64,000 nt of DNA from an uncultured Flavobacteriaceae bacterium (GCA_913065125.1 CAJYAG010000002.1:372001-436000); one strand, 5' to 3'. Positions 35,951 to 45,641 are shown, numbered from the stretch's first letter. Numbers and translations: made by a program. The notes: generated by a model from the sequence alone, not told the origin.

Positions 35951-37312
35951 ATGAATAAAATGATTGTTTTAAAATTTGGAGGCACTTCTGTTGGGAGCTC
36001 AGAAAACATTAAAAAAGTAGTTGAAATTATTACAGCTTGTAAAACTCAAAAAATTGTTGTTTTATCAGCTGTTTCTGGTACAACAAACTCTTTATTGGCT
36101 ATTTCTAAAGCAATCAAAAATAAGCAATTAAAAGAGTCTTTAGAATTAATAAAACGTTTAGAAAATGAGTATCTGGATTTAATAAGTGACCTTTTTATTT
36201 CAAAGCAATATAAAAACAAAGCACTTTCATTTCTATTCGGAAAGTTTCATTTTCTTAGAAATTTATCAAGTACTGATTTAAATTTAGAAAACACAATTGT
36301 TGCACAAGGAGAAATTTTATCTACCAATTTAGTTTCGATGTATTTAGAAGAGTCAAATATTTCCTCTTCATTAATTTCTGCACTCGCCTTTATGGAAGTT
36401 CATAAAAACAATGAACCAAATACTTCAAAAATAAAAGCGCAATTAACCGCAATACTAAATCAAAATCCAACAGAAAAACTTTGGATTACTCAAGGTTTTA
36501 TCTGTAAAGATAACGCAGAAGAAATTTCAAATTTACAACGTGGTGGAAGCGATTATACAGCTTCGTTAATTGGAGCAGCAATTGGTGCTGAAGAAATTCA
36601 GATTTGGACAGATATTGATGGAATGCATAATAATGATCCGCGTTTTGTAGAAAATACTTTTTCTTTAGAAGAAATTTCTTTTGATGAAGCTGCTGAGTTA
36701 GCCTATTTCGGAGCAAAAATTTTACATCCACAGAGTTTAATTCCCGCAAAAGAAAACAATATTCCTGTCTTGTTAAAAAACACATTTAGCCCGTTTTCTA
36801 AAGGAACCATCATTAAAAATAAATCAGCAAATAGTGGTTTTACTGCAATTGCGGCAAAAGACGGAATTACAGCGATTAAAATAAAATCGTATAGAATGTT
36901 AATGGCGTATGGTTTCTTAAAAAAAGTTTTTGAAGTTTTTGAAAACAACAAAACAGCAATTGATATGATTACAACATCTGAAGTTGCAATTTCTTTAACT
37001 GTCGATGATATTTCTTATCTTTCGGAAATAATTTCGGAACTAGAACCATTTGGTAAAATAAATGTGGATTCTGATTTAAGTATAATTTGTGTTGCTGGTG
37101 ATTTTTCCCAGAAAAAAGAAGGAATTAGTGCATTGGTTTTTAATGCATTAAAAAATATTCCTGTTAGAATGATTTCTTACGGAGGAAGTGATTATAACAT
37201 TTCGCTTTTGGTAAAAACAACCGATAAAATAGCAGCATTAAACTTGTTAAATAACGAATTATTTAAAGAAAAATATTTGTTGTCGGAAGCAATCGGGACG
37301 TTTGAATGCTAA
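35951..37312 (+). CDS. lysC: aspartate kinase
   Basis: Phosphorylates aspartate, the first step toward Lys, Thr, Met and diaminopimelate. 453 aa from this ATG; an ATG three codons later is equally possible. KFGGTSVGSSENIKKV is the kinase N-terminal signature; RGGSDYTASLIGAAIGAEEIQIWTD (split) is near residues 195-220. Two ACT domains occupy the C-terminal 150 residues, so it is probably feedback-inhibited. It is monofunctional with no homoserine dehydrogenase domain. asd lies about 17 kb upstream, not in the same unit. Confidence 0.94.
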   Translation: MNKMIVLKFGGTSVGSSENIKKVVEIITACKTQKIVVLSAVSGTTNSLLAISKAIKNKQLKESLELIKRLENEYLDLISDLFISKQYKNKALSFLFGKFHFLRNLSSTDLNLENTIVAQGEILSTNLVSMYLEESNISSSLISALAFMEVHKNNEPNTSKIKAQLTAILNQNPTEKLWITQGFICKDNAEEISNLQRGGSDYTASLIGAAIGAEEIQIWTDIDGMHNNDPRFVENTFSLEEISFDEAAELAYFGAKILHPQSLIPAKENNIPVLLKNTFSPFSKGTIIKNKSANSGFTAIAAKDGITAIKIKSYRMLMAYGFLKKVFEVFENNKTAIDMITTSEVAISLTVDDISYLSEIISELEPFGKINVDSDLSIICVAGDFSQKKEGISALVFNALKNIPVRMISYGGSDYNISLLVKTTDKIAALNLLNNELFKEKYLLSEAIGTFEC

Positions 37313-37357
37313 ATTAAAAACGTAAATTTTTATTCAGTTATTAAATGTAACAAACAA

Positions 37358-38353
37358 CTAATTCAACTTATGTGTTAGTTTTTCAAACTGATCTTTTGCT
37401 TCTTTTCCGTTATATAAAACATTATAAACGGCATCAATAATAGGAGTTTTTGCGTTATTTTTTTGATTGATTTCAAAAGCACTTTTTGTAGCATAATATC
37501 CTTCTGCAACCATACTCATTTCCATTTGCGCAGATTTTACAGTATATCCTTTTCCAATCATGTTTCCAAACATTCTGTTTCTACTAAAAGTAGAATATCC
37601 TGTTACTAACAAATCGCCTAAATAAGCAGAATTATTTATGTTTCGCTTCATTTTATGAACTTTTTTAATAAAGCGTTTCATTTCTCTAATGGCATTGCTC
37701 ATTAACACTGATTGAAAGTTATCTCCATAACCTAAACCATGCGCAATTCCGGCAGCAATTGCATAAATGTTTTTTAGCATTGCCGCATATTCTGTACCAA
37801 TAATATCGTCAGAAATCTTCGTTTTTATATAACTACTCGCAATAAATTTACTTAACATGATGGCTTTTTCTTGGTCTAAACACGCCAATGTTAAATACGA
37901 TAAACGTTCCATTGCGACTTCTTCTGCATGACAAGGACCTGTTATTACCCCAATATTTTCTAAAGGAATGTTATAGGTTTTATGAAAATGTTCACCAATA
38001 ATTAATCCTGTTTCTGGAACAATTCCTTTAATGGCAGAAAATATTGTTTTTCCTTCTAAAGAAACTGTAATTTTTTCTAGTTCTGTTTTTAAAAAAGCAG
38101 ACGGAATTACAAATATTAAAACATCATAATTACTTACAAAATAATTTATATCGTTAGATATGTCTAATTTTTCTGGTATTAGTTCAGCAGAACTTAAATA
38201 ATTTGGATTATTATGGAATTTCTTAATGTGTTCAATTGCAGAAACATTGCGCATATACCAACCAACATTTTCTAAATTTTCGGTTAACATTTTAACAATT
38301 GCTGTTGCCCAACTTCCACCGCCAAAAACTGCTATTTTAGGATTTGAATTCAT
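37358..38353 (-). CDS. gpsA: glycerol-3-phosphate dehydrogenase [NAD(P)+]
   Basis: Reduces dihydroxyacetone phosphate to sn-glycerol 3-phosphate for phospholipid synthesis, 331 aa. N-terminal Rossmann AVFGGGSWATAIVKML; the conserved Lys of IFSAIKGIVPETG and the IGVITGPCHAEEV block follow; catalytic Lys is in AAMLKNIYAIAAGIA. The frame extends eight codons further upstream, but the promoter box at 38375-38382 would then lie in the coding sequence, so the ATG at 38353 is chosen. Divergent from the flippase gene. Confidence 0.95.
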   Translation of the reverse strand: MNSNPKIAVFGGGSWATAIVKMLTENLENVGWYMRNVSAIEHIKKFHNNPNYLSSAELIPEKLDISNDINYFVSNYDVLIFVIPSAFLKTELEKITVSLEGKTIFSAIKGIVPETGLIIGEHFHKTYNIPLENIGVITGPCHAEEVAMERLSYLTLACLDQEKAIMLSKFIASSYIKTKISDDIIGTEYAAMLKNIYAIAAGIAHGLGYGDNFQSVLMSNAIREMKRFIKKVHKMKRNINNSAYLGDLLVTGYSTFSRNRMFGNMIGKGYTVKSAQMEMSMVAEGYYATKSAFEINQKNNAKTPIIDAVYNVLYNGKEAKDQFEKLTHKLN

Positions 38354-38374
38354 ATTTACATTAATTATAGTGGT

Positions 38375-38407
38375 CAAATGTAATAAAACAAAGTTCTATC
38401 GCACAAA
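38375..38407 (-). promoter_or_regulatory. Bacteroidota promoter of gpsA (TTTG-N21-TACATTTG)
   Basis: On the minus strand TTTG (38407-38404) is followed after 21 bp by TACATTTG (38382-38375), 21 bp upstream of the gpsA ATG. It faces away from the TATATTTG box for the divergent flippase gene. Confidence 0.65.
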
Positions 38408-38422
38408 CCTTGCGTTAATTAT

Positions 38423-38430
38423 TATATTTG
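38423..38430 (+). promoter_or_regulatory. -7 box TATATTTG for the flippase gene
   Basis: Exact TAnnTTTG match 16 bp upstream of the TTG start codon; it supports an mRNA with a very short leader. Confidence 0.5.
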
Positions 38431-38446
38431 TACAAGACTTTTTCTT

Positions 38447-39901
38447 TTGAGTAACTTAAAACGCTTTTTTAAAGACACCATAATTTATGGTATTGCGGCT
38501 GTTTTGCCAAGAGCTATAAATATCTTTTTGGTAAAACTACACACCTCAACATTAGAGGCTGATAAATACGCAGTAAACACAGATTATTACGTCTATGCAG
38601 CTTATTTTAACGCATTACTCACGTACGGAATGGAAACGGCTTTTTTTCGTTTTTTTTCGAAAGAAAAAGAGAAAGGGAAAATCGTTTCTACTTCTTTTAT
38701 TAGTTTATTAGTAACAAGTTTGTTGTTTTTAATTGCAATGCTGTTTTTTAGTACAGCTATTTCTGATTTCTTCGGGTTTAAAAATTCGTTGTTTTTTAAA
38801 TTATTAGTTTGGACAATTACTTTAGATACTTTTGTTGTAATTCCGTACGCATATTTACGTGTTGCAAACAAACCGATGCGTTTTACCATTTATAAGATCT
38901 TAAATATTTTAATTTTTGCACTGTTAAATGTGTTCTTTTTATGGTTTGTTCCGTATGCGATAAAACATCAAATTAGTTTGCCAAATTTTATCGTAGAATA
39001 TTACCATTCGTACCCAAAAGTGATGCATATTTTTGTTGCAGGAACGGTTGCAAGTGCCACTACATTTTTACTTTTATTTCCGATTGTTTTTAAGTTTAAA
39101 ACCGATTTTGATTTTCAGCTTTTAAAGAAAATGTTACGGTACAGTTTGCCAATAATGGTGGGAAGTTTGGCTTTTGTAACCAATGAAAATTTAGACAAAT
39201 TATTGTTGGGTGATTTAATTGGAGAATCTCAAATGGGAATTTATGCGGCTTGTTATAAATTAGGGGTTTTTATGACCTTGTATATTATGGCTTTTCGATT
39301 AGGAGCAGAACCCTTTTTCTTTAATCAAGCGGATAAAAAAAACGCCAAAGAAACCTATGCTAAAATACTCACTTGGTTTACCATATTAGGTGCGTTATTT
39401 ATGGTAATCGTTGTAGTTTTTATTGATGTTTTTGCCCATATTTTATTAGGAAAACCAGAATATTTTGAAGCCTTACAAATTGTACCAATCATTTTATTAG
39501 CAAACTTATTTTTAGGAATTTACAACAACTTATCTATTTGGTACAAACTAACAGATAAAACAAAATTCGGAATGTATTTTTCTGTTTTAGGAGCAATTAT
39601 TACTATCATCTTTAATGTTTTAATGATTCCTAGAATTGGATTTATGGCTTCTGCTTGGGCAACCTTAATTACCTACGGATTTATGATGATACTATCTTAT
39701 TTTGTTGGTAAAAAACATTATCCGGTTCCGTATCAATTAAAAAAAGTTGGATTTTATGTGCTTTTCGCAACAGCTTTATGTTGGGCTTCATTTAGTTTGT
39801 TTAGAGGGAATATTTGGTTTTCAATTTCAACAATTTTTAGTTACTTTGGGCTTGTCTTTTTGATAGAAAAATCAACCATAAAACAATTTTTGAAACGCTA
39901 A
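38447..39901 (+). CDS. oligosaccharide flippase family protein (polysaccharide biosynthesis, TTG start)
   Basis: Wzx/MATE-like membrane flippase, 484 aa with about 12-14 transmembrane segments, presumably moving lipid-linked glycans across the inner membrane. The N-terminus SNLKRFFKDTIIYGIAAVLPRAINIF is family-typical from its first residues, which fixes the start at a TTG codon; the first in-frame ATG would remove two transmembrane helices. No glycosyltransferase genes are near, so it is an orphan flippase. dut follows after 3 bp. Confidence 0.88.
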   Translation: MSNLKRFFKDTIIYGIAAVLPRAINIFLVKLHTSTLEADKYAVNTDYYVYAAYFNALLTYGMETAFFRFFSKEKEKGKIVSTSFISLLVTSLLFLIAMLFFSTAISDFFGFKNSLFFKLLVWTITLDTFVVIPYAYLRVANKPMRFTIYKILNILIFALLNVFFLWFVPYAIKHQISLPNFIVEYYHSYPKVMHIFVAGTVASATTFLLLFPIVFKFKTDFDFQLLKKMLRYSLPIMVGSLAFVTNENLDKLLLGDLIGESQMGIYAACYKLGVFMTLYIMAFRLGAEPFFFNQADKKNAKETYAKILTWFTILGALFMVIVVVFIDVFAHILLGKPEYFEALQIVPIILLANLFLGIYNNLSIWYKLTDKTKFGMYFSVLGAIITIIFNVLMIPRIGFMASAWATLITYGFMMILSYFVGKKHYPVPYQLKKVGFYVLFATALCWASFSLFRGNIWFSISTIFSYFGLVFLIEKSTIKQFLKR

Positions 39902-39904
39902 ATT

Positions 39905-40336
39905 ATGAACGTACAAATTATCAATACATCAAAACACCAAACACCAACATACGAAACCGAAGGTTCTGCAGGAATGGATTTGCGTGCAAATATTGAAGAA
40001 GCTATCACACTAAAACCTTTAGAAAGAACTATTGTAAAAACAGGTTTATTTATCGCTTTACCAATTGGTTTTGAAGCGCAAGTTAGACCAAGAAGTGGTT
40101 TGGCTGCTAAAAAAGGAATTACAGTATTGAATTCTCCTGGAACTGTTGATGCAGATTATCGTGGAGAAATTGGTGTAATTTTAGTGAATTTATCAAACGA
40201 AGATTTTGTTATTAATGATGGAGAGCGAATAGCACAATTGGTCATTGCAAAACACGAACGTGTAAACTGGCAAGAAGTTGACGTTTTAAACGAAACAGAA
40301 CGTGGTGCTGGCGGATTCGGAAGTACAGGAATGTAA
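39905..40336 (+). CDS. dut: deoxyuridine 5'-triphosphate nucleotidohydrolase
   Basis: Trimeric dUTPase, 143 aa, which keeps uracil out of DNA and makes dUMP for thymidylate. All five family motifs are visible in order: [40 protein letters not shown] with the catalytic Asp, GERIAQLVI, and [11 protein letters not shown]. Cytosolic. It follows the flippase gene by 3 bp and precedes the PspC microprotein gene by 29 bp. Confidence 0.97.
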   Translation: MNVQIINTSKHQTPTYETEGSAGMDLRANIEEAITLKPLERTIVKTGLFIALPIGFEAQVRPRSGLAAKKGITVLNSPGTVDADYRGEIGVILVNLSNEDFVINDGERIAQLVIAKHERVNWQEVDVLNETERGAGGFGSTGM

Positions 40337-40365
40337 AAATTAATATCAATTAAAATAGTAGAATT

Positions 40366-40515
40366 ATGATTTTAGGAGTATCAGAATGGTTAAGTGGTAA
40401 ATTAGGATGGAAAGTACAAAACATAAGAATTGCTTTTGTTGTATGTGTTTTATTCGCGGGTTTTGGTATTGGTTTGTATTTAATTTTGTGGCTCGTAAAA
40501 ATGTTTTCTAAATAG
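40366..40515 (+). CDS. PspC-domain microprotein
   Basis: Small membrane protein of 49 aa that forms a minimal PspC module: MILGVSEWLSGKLGW, a VQNIRIAFVV segment, then one transmembrane helix (about residues 24-45, AFVVCVLFAGFGIGLYLILWL). PspC proteins respond to envelope stress in enterobacteria; in the Bacteroidota these short copies are widespread, with unproven role. It is probably co-transcribed with dut. Confidence 0.78.
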   Translation: MILGVSEWLSGKLGWKVQNIRIAFVVCVLFAGFGIGLYLILWLVKMFSK

Positions 40516-40519
40516 AAAA

Positions 40520-41059
40520 CTACTCAATATTTTTATATAATTGACTCATTTTACGAACGTCATCATGTAATAAGTCAAAGTTTAAAAATTCGTGTGAATG
40601 ATATTTAAATCCGCGTTTTTTATAAAACTCAAAAGCTTGTGGTTGCTTATTCATTGCATCTAACCAAATCACTTTATAGTTCTTTTCTCTTGCTTTTTCT
40701 TCCAACCAAAAAAGGAGTTTTTTTCCAATTCCGTTTCCTTGGGTTTTTGGATGGATGTAAATACGATGCAATTTAACCTGCTTTTCCGCTGTTAAGCCAT
40801 CTAGTTTTTTATCCCAAACAATTCTAAAATTTCCAACAACTTCATTCTTAAATAGGATGAAATAATAATCGCTTTTTACTTCTAACAAATCTTTTAAAAC
40901 AGCAGATTTTGAATATTGAGAAGCCACATACCAACTTCCATAATCTTTCCAAAAATGAGAATATGCTGGTGGATAAATTTCTTTCATTAAAGAAAACAAC
41001 AATTTACAATCTGTGTTTTGTATAAGTTGTAAAGAAATTTGAGGTGTAACTTGTATCAT
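40520..41059 (-). CDS. GNAT family N-acetyltransferase
   Basis: Acetyltransferase of 179 aa. Motif A is LHRIYIHPKTQGNGIGKKLLFW near residues 98-119, in pieces shorter than 20, with the pyrophosphate loop QGNGIGKK; ALEFYKKRGF-like QAFEFYKKRGFKYH ends the fold. Substrate unknown. It lies next to recA, with the recA terminator between them. Confidence 0.9.
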   Translation of the reverse strand: MIQVTPQISLQLIQNTDCKLLFSLMKEIYPPAYSHFWKDYGSWYVASQYSKSAVLKDLLEVKSDYYFILFKNEVVGNFRIVWDKKLDGLTAEKQVKLHRIYIHPKTQGNGIGKKLLFWLEEKAREKNYKVIWLDAMNKQPQAFEFYKKRGFKYHSHEFLNFDLLHDDVRKMSQLYKNIE

Positions 41060-41070
41060 GATGTAAATGT

Positions 41071-41106
41071 AAAAAAGCTATTTCGAATAATTGAAATAGC
41101 TTTTTA
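41071..41106 (-). terminator. terminator of recA
   Basis: Stem AAAAGCTATTTC / GAAATAGCTTTT with an 8-nt loop and a T run on either strand, 25 bp after the recA stop codon. Confidence 0.88.
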
Positions 41107-41130
41107 AATAAGTAGAACTTTTAAAAATAC

Positions 41131-42138
41131 TTACTCTTGATTATTTATAGCGTCTTTAATTTTAGCTTCTAATTCTTCTGCTAATTCTGGATTGTCTTTT
41201 ATCAATCCTTTAACAGCATCTCTACCTTGACCTAATTTTGTTTCTCCGTAACTAAACCAAGAACCACTTTTCTTTACAATTCCTAATTCTACTCCAATAT
41301 CTAAAATTTCTCCAACTTTAGAAATTCCTTGTCCGTACATAATATCAAATTCTGCAATTTGAAACGGCGGTGCAACTTTGTTCTTCACTACTTTTACTTT
41401 GGTACTGTTTCCAATCACACGATCGCCATCTTTAAGTTGAGTTCTTCGACGAATATCTAAACGAACAGAAGCGTAAAATTTTAATGCATTTCCACCAGTT
41501 GTTGTTTCTGGATTACCGAACATCACGCCAATTTTTTCTCTTAATTGGTTGATAAAAATTACCGTACATTTTGTTTTAGAAATGGTTCCTGTTAGTTTAC
41601 GTAATGCTTGCGACATTAAACGAGCGTGTAACCCCATTTTAGAGTCACCCATTTCGCCTTCAATTTCTGATTTAGGAGTTAACGCAGCAACAGAATCAAT
41701 CACAACTATATCAATAGCTCCAGAGCTAATTAAATTATCTGCAATTTCTAATGCTTGCTCACCATAATCTGGTTGAGATATAATTAAATTCTCGATATCT
41801 ACACCTAAATTTTCTGCGTAATAACGGTCAAAAGCATGTTCAGCATCAATAAATGCTGCTATTCCGCCTGCTTTTTGTGCTTCTGCAATTGCATGAAGCG
41901 TTAACGTTGTTTTACCAGAAGATTCTGGTCCGTAAATTTCTATCACTCTTCCTCTTGGATATCCACCAACGCCTAATGCTAAATCTAATCCTAAAGATCC
42001 TGAAGAAATCGCTTCAATATCTTCTACTTTACTATCGCCCATTTTCATTACAGCTCCTTTTCCATAAGCCTTATCCATCTTATCTAAGGTTAGTTGTAAT
42101 GCTTTTAATTTTGCTGTTTTTTCTTTATCTGCTGACAT
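41131..42138 (-). CDS. recA: recombinase RecA
   Basis: DNA-strand-exchange ATPase and SOS co-protease, 335 aa. Walker A is GPESSGKT near residues 70-77; the beta-strand with [11 protein letters not shown] holds Walker B; loop 2 region [22 protein letters not shown] and the C-terminal [18 protein letters not shown] are all typical. No LexA box or other operator is recognisable in the short upstream gap. Monocistronic. Confidence 0.98.
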   Translation of the reverse strand: MSADKEKTAKLKALQLTLDKMDKAYGKGAVMKMGDSKVEDIEAISSGSLGLDLALGVGGYPRGRVIEIYGPESSGKTTLTLHAIAEAQKAGGIAAFIDAEHAFDRYYAENLGVDIENLIISQPDYGEQALEIADNLISSGAIDIVVIDSVAALTPKSEIEGEMGDSKMGLHARLMSQALRKLTGTISKTKCTVIFINQLREKIGVMFGNPETTTGGNALKFYASVRLDIRRRTQLKDGDRVIGNSTKVKVVKNKVAPPFQIAEFDIMYGQGISKVGEILDIGVELGIVKKSGSWFSYGETKLGQGRDAVKGLIKDNPELAEELEAKIKDAINNQE

Positions 42139-42219
42139 ATCTTTTTACTATAAATTTTTTTAAAAATAAGAACGACTAAGTTAATAAAATAAGAATGTTA
42201 TAACTAAATGTTTTTTATT

Positions 42220-42227
42220 TATTTTTG
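42220..42227 (+). promoter_or_regulatory. -7 box TATTTTTG for the T9SS cargo gene
   Basis: Exact TAnnTTTG match, 18 bp upstream of the ATG at 42246. It overlaps the TTG that would otherwise start a slightly longer frame. Confidence 0.5.
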
Positions 42228-42245
42228 ATAAAAATAACAACTCTT

Positions 42246-45038
42246 ATGTTTAAAAAAATATTGCTACTTGTTTTTTGTTTTATTTCTTTTTTTTCCATAA
42301 GTCAAAACCCTTTTTCTTTAACGAAGAGTACTTCTTTTGGGTTAAATCAATTTTCCAATAGAGATGATGCCTATATTTCTATTGTTGATAATGATAAAAA
42401 TATTATTCTTGTTGGAACGACAGAAAGAGACTCAACCCTTACTGATATTTTAGTTACAAAATTAGATCAAAATCATCAACTAGTGTGGCAAAAAAGACAC
42501 TCTGTGCCAACTGATTTATCTTACGATATTCCCTTAAAAGCTTTTGTAAGTTCTACTAATGATGTTATTATTTTTGGAAGTAGTGGTTTTAAAAATTCTG
42601 TTTACAGAGGCCTTCTTTTTTACATTAAATATAATAAAGATGGTGATGAGGTTTACAGTAAAACAATTGGTAGTACAGATGGTTCTGATTATAAAAGCTT
42701 TGTTTATTTTGATGTAAAATTAAATAATGATGATACTTTTAATGTAATTTATGCTCCTTTTATTAACTATCAAAATGATACTAATGAATATCGCTTTTTA
42801 AAAATTAATACTAATGGCAATACAACAAAACTCTTTAATAAAACGATTATAAACAATGGAATTAGTGGAAAGGTATTAGAAGATAAATTTTATTTTATTC
42901 TTAAAAAATATAATAACCCTGACAATGAAAATGAAGGGTTCTTACATTATTTCTTAAATATTGATGATAAAGGTAATGAAAAGTATACCACGTTAGATAA
43001 CCGAAATTTTCATGATTATTTTATTAACACAAACCTAACTGAGAACTTAAAAATAAATATTGATGTTAATCAGAACATCTATTTAACTGCTCAAAATTTA
43101 CATTATAATGATACTAAAGAAAAAATTAATATAACATTAATAGGTGCAGATAATTTATTTAAATACAATTTCTCAACATCTTCTGAAAACAATTATTTTT
43201 TAATTGGGTCATTTATTAACTCATTAAATAAATTAATTTTAATTGTTAATAGCTTAACTAACAATAGCTTGTTGTTTTTATCTATTGATGAAAACAGCAC
43301 GTTAATAAAGGAAAAAGAAATTACTTCTTTGAAAGCTATCGATTATAAATTAAATAAAGATGGTACGTTTTTTATCACCACTAGTAATTCTAATATTAGA
43401 TTATTTTCTGATACGTTAAATGAAATTAATTCTTTTAATAACTCTGATACTTACAATTTGGTAGATTTTTCTAAAATTGATGATAACACCATCATTTCTT
43501 TTGGGGTTGAAGAAAAAAAAACATATTCAGATTCTAAATTTACTGCAGATTTGAATCTAGTAGCAGAAAAAATTAATAAAACAAACATCCTGAACAGATA
43601 TACTTTTTCTGGAGAAGGAACTTCTGCTAGTTTTCAACATATAATTGAAGTAGATAACAATAATGATTATATTGTTTTATCTAGAGAGTACCTGTCTCCT
43701 AAGTGTGCTTTTAATAATTGTGGTGGATCTCCAACTGGAGATAGAATAATTAAATATAATTCTAATTTAATAAAGTTATGGGAGTTTGATTTAACAGGTC
43801 AAGTAAATAATATCACTTCAAATTATAATGGGGAAAATTTGAAAATCGACTCTAGTAATAATATTTATTTAAACCTAGAAAATAAAGAAAGAAACAAAGG
43901 TTATTTATACAAAATTTCTTCTGACGGAAAATTAGTTTATAAAAAAGAAAGTATTAAATCAAAGGAGGTTATAATTAATGAAAATAGTAATAAAATATAT
44001 TTATTGACTGATGGTATTTCATATACTGACACATCAACATGGGAAACATTTAATTGGTCTGAATTATGGATTCTTAATTTAAAGAATGGTGATTTTATTA
44101 AAAAAAAGAAATTTGAAAATAAATATTTTTTTAATCATATTATTTATAATGATTACTTATTTGTTTTTTTATCTAAAGGTCATTATTATGAAAATCATAC
44201 TTTAAGTCTTTTTAAAGAAGATTTGTTTGTTTTTGAACGTTTAATTGATTTAAAATATGATGCGGGTATAAATCCTTATTCTTCTATTGTCAAAAATGAT
44301 GGAACTCTTATTTTTAGTAGTTATTCATCAAGTGATTTTTCTCAAAGAAAACTCCATAAATTAACTTTAGATAATAATTATTCTTTTACTCAAATAAATG
44401 AACAATTAAATAAATTATTAAGCTTTAATGATAAAATTTACTCCATAGATAAAGGAGGTTATATAAACTTTTATGATGAAAACTTTAAATTAATAAAAAA
44501 AGGCGACTTTAAGTACAATGATTGTTGTAGTGGTTTTGATTTTTCTTTAGTAAATAATACTTTTTTTATACAGTGGTCAAACCCTAATGGTAATAATTCA
44601 GCTTTTTTAAATGAAAATTTAGATGTTGTTAGTGAATTTTCATTTAAAAATTTATTCGAAAAAAACTATAAATTTGATAAAGATAATAATTTAGTAAGTT
44701 TAAGTACTTTGGGTTATGGTTTTGAGTTTTCATACTCTTGGACGCGTGGATTATTGTCAATATATATATATAATTCAACTTTAAATTTAGAAGACATTAA
44801 CTTCTTTAATAATAAAGAAATAATAAAAGTTTTTCCTAATCCAACATCTAATATTTTTACAATTGACCTAATTAATAATTCTATTAAGAAAATTGAATTA
44901 TACTCTATTAATGGTCAACTTTTAAATACTTATTTTAAAAATAAAATTAATTTAGAAAACTTTATTTCTGGATTATATTTACTCAAAGTATTTACAGAAA
45001 AAGGAACTATAATAAACTCTAAAATTCTTAAACAATAA
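42246..45038 (+). CDS. secreted protein with T9SS type A sorting domain
   Basis: Surface or secreted protein, 930 aa from this ATG. The signal peptide (MFKKILLLVFCFISFFSISQ) leads to a long beta-rich body with repeated blade-like segments, for example NIILVGTTE, NIYLTAQNL, and NIYLNLENK, suggesting a beta-propeller. The C-terminal 75 residues are a type A T9SS sorting domain: VFPNPTSNIFTIDL, KKIELYSINGQLL, and GLYLLKVFTEKG. An upstream TTG would add seven residues, but the promoter box argues against it. The coding sequence is noticeably AT-richer and Asn/Lys/Ile-rich compared with its neighbours. Confidence 0.9.
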   Translation: MFKKILLLVFCFISFFSISQNPFSLTKSTSFGLNQFSNRDDAYISIVDNDKNIILVGTTERDSTLTDILVTKLDQNHQLVWQKRHSVPTDLSYDIPLKAFVSSTNDVIIFGSSGFKNSVYRGLLFYIKYNKDGDEVYSKTIGSTDGSDYKSFVYFDVKLNNDDTFNVIYAPFINYQNDTNEYRFLKINTNGNTTKLFNKTIINNGISGKVLEDKFYFILKKYNNPDNENEGFLHYFLNIDDKGNEKYTTLDNRNFHDYFINTNLTENLKINIDVNQNIYLTAQNLHYNDTKEKINITLIGADNLFKYNFSTSSENNYFLIGSFINSLNKLILIVNSLTNNSLLFLSIDENSTLIKEKEITSLKAIDYKLNKDGTFFITTSNSNIRLFSDTLNEINSFNNSDTYNLVDFSKIDDNTIISFGVEEKKTYSDSKFTADLNLVAEKINKTNILNRYTFSGEGTSASFQHIIEVDNNNDYIVLSREYLSPKCAFNNCGGSPTGDRIIKYNSNLIKLWEFDLTGQVNNITSNYNGENLKIDSSNNIYLNLENKERNKGYLYKISSDGKLVYKKESIKSKEVIINENSNKIYLLTDGISYTDTSTWETFNWSELWILNLKNGDFIKKKKFENKYFFNHIIYNDYLFVFLSKGHYYENHTLSLFKEDLFVFERLIDLKYDAGINPYSSIVKNDGTLIFSSYSSSDFSQRKLHKLTLDNNYSFTQINEQLNKLLSFNDKIYSIDKGGYINFYDENFKLIKKGDFKYNDCCSGFDFSLVNNTFFIQWSNPNGNNSAFLNENLDVVSEFSFKNLFEKNYKFDKDNNLVSLSTLGYGFEFSYSWTRGLLSIYIYNSTLNLEDINFFNNKEIIKVFPNPTSNIFTIDLINNSIKKIELYSINGQLLNTYFKNKINLENFISGLYLLKVFTEKGTIINSKILKQ

Positions 45039-45041
45039 CTT

Positions 45042-45623
45042 TTGAAAACTCACCAACATTTTATACTTCACAAACCTTATGGATACTTGTCCCAGTTTAT
45101 CAATAATCAAACAAAAAGAAAGAAAAAAATGTTGGGAGAATTGTATGATTTTCCTAAAGGAACCATGGCAATTGGACGATTGGATGTAAACTCTGAAGGT
45201 TTGTTATTATTAACAACAGACGGAAAAGTAAGCGAACATATTAGAAGTAAAAAAGTAGAAAAAGAATATTATGTTCAAGTTGATGGAAGCATCACTCAAA
45301 AAGAAATAGAAATCTTAAAAAAAGGTGTAGAAATTAGTATTGAAGGAAAAAATTATACAACAAATCCGTGTAAAGCATCTATTATTTCACCGCCAGACTT
45401 TCCGAATAGAACTCAAAAAATTCGTGATGAAAGACACGGACCAACAAGTTGGATTTCAATTACAATAAACGAAGGTAAATTTAGGCAGGTGAGAAAAATG
45501 ACAGCGGCAGTTGGTTTTCCTACTTTACGTTTAATAAGAGTTAGAATTGGCGCTATAAAACTAGGCGATTTAAAAGTTGGTGACGTTAAAGAAATAGACA
45601 ATTTAATAAAAAAAGAGAAGTAA
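45042..45623 (+). CDS. 23S rRNA pseudouridine synthase (RluE-like, TTG start)
   Basis: Pseudouridine synthase of the RsuA/RluE family, 193 aa. Catalytic Asp48 is in AIGRLDVNSEGLLLLT; KEYYVQVDG and KFRQVRKMTAAVGFPTLRLIRVRIG (in pieces) are further family blocks. It lacks the S4 domain, as in RluE. The start is TTG 3 bp after the T9SS gene's stop, and its first residues HQHFILHKPYGYLSQF align with the family start. Its stop codon is inside the following terminator stem. Confidence 0.9.
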   Translation: MKTHQHFILHKPYGYLSQFINNQTKRKKKMLGELYDFPKGTMAIGRLDVNSEGLLLLTTDGKVSEHIRSKKVEKEYYVQVDGSITQKEIEILKKGVEISIEGKNYTTNPCKASIISPPDFPNRTQKIRDERHGPTSWISITINEGKFRQVRKMTAAVGFPTLRLIRVRIGAIKLGDLKVGDVKEIDNLIKKEK

Positions 45624-45641
45624 AATTACTTCTCTTTTTTT
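45609..45641. terminator. bidirectional terminator between the RluE-like and beta-barrel genes
   Basis: Stem AAAAAGAGAAGTAA / TTACTTCTCTTTTT around a 2-nt centre. It overlaps the stop codon of the RluE-like gene and serves the convergent beta-barrel gene as well. Confidence 0.9.
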
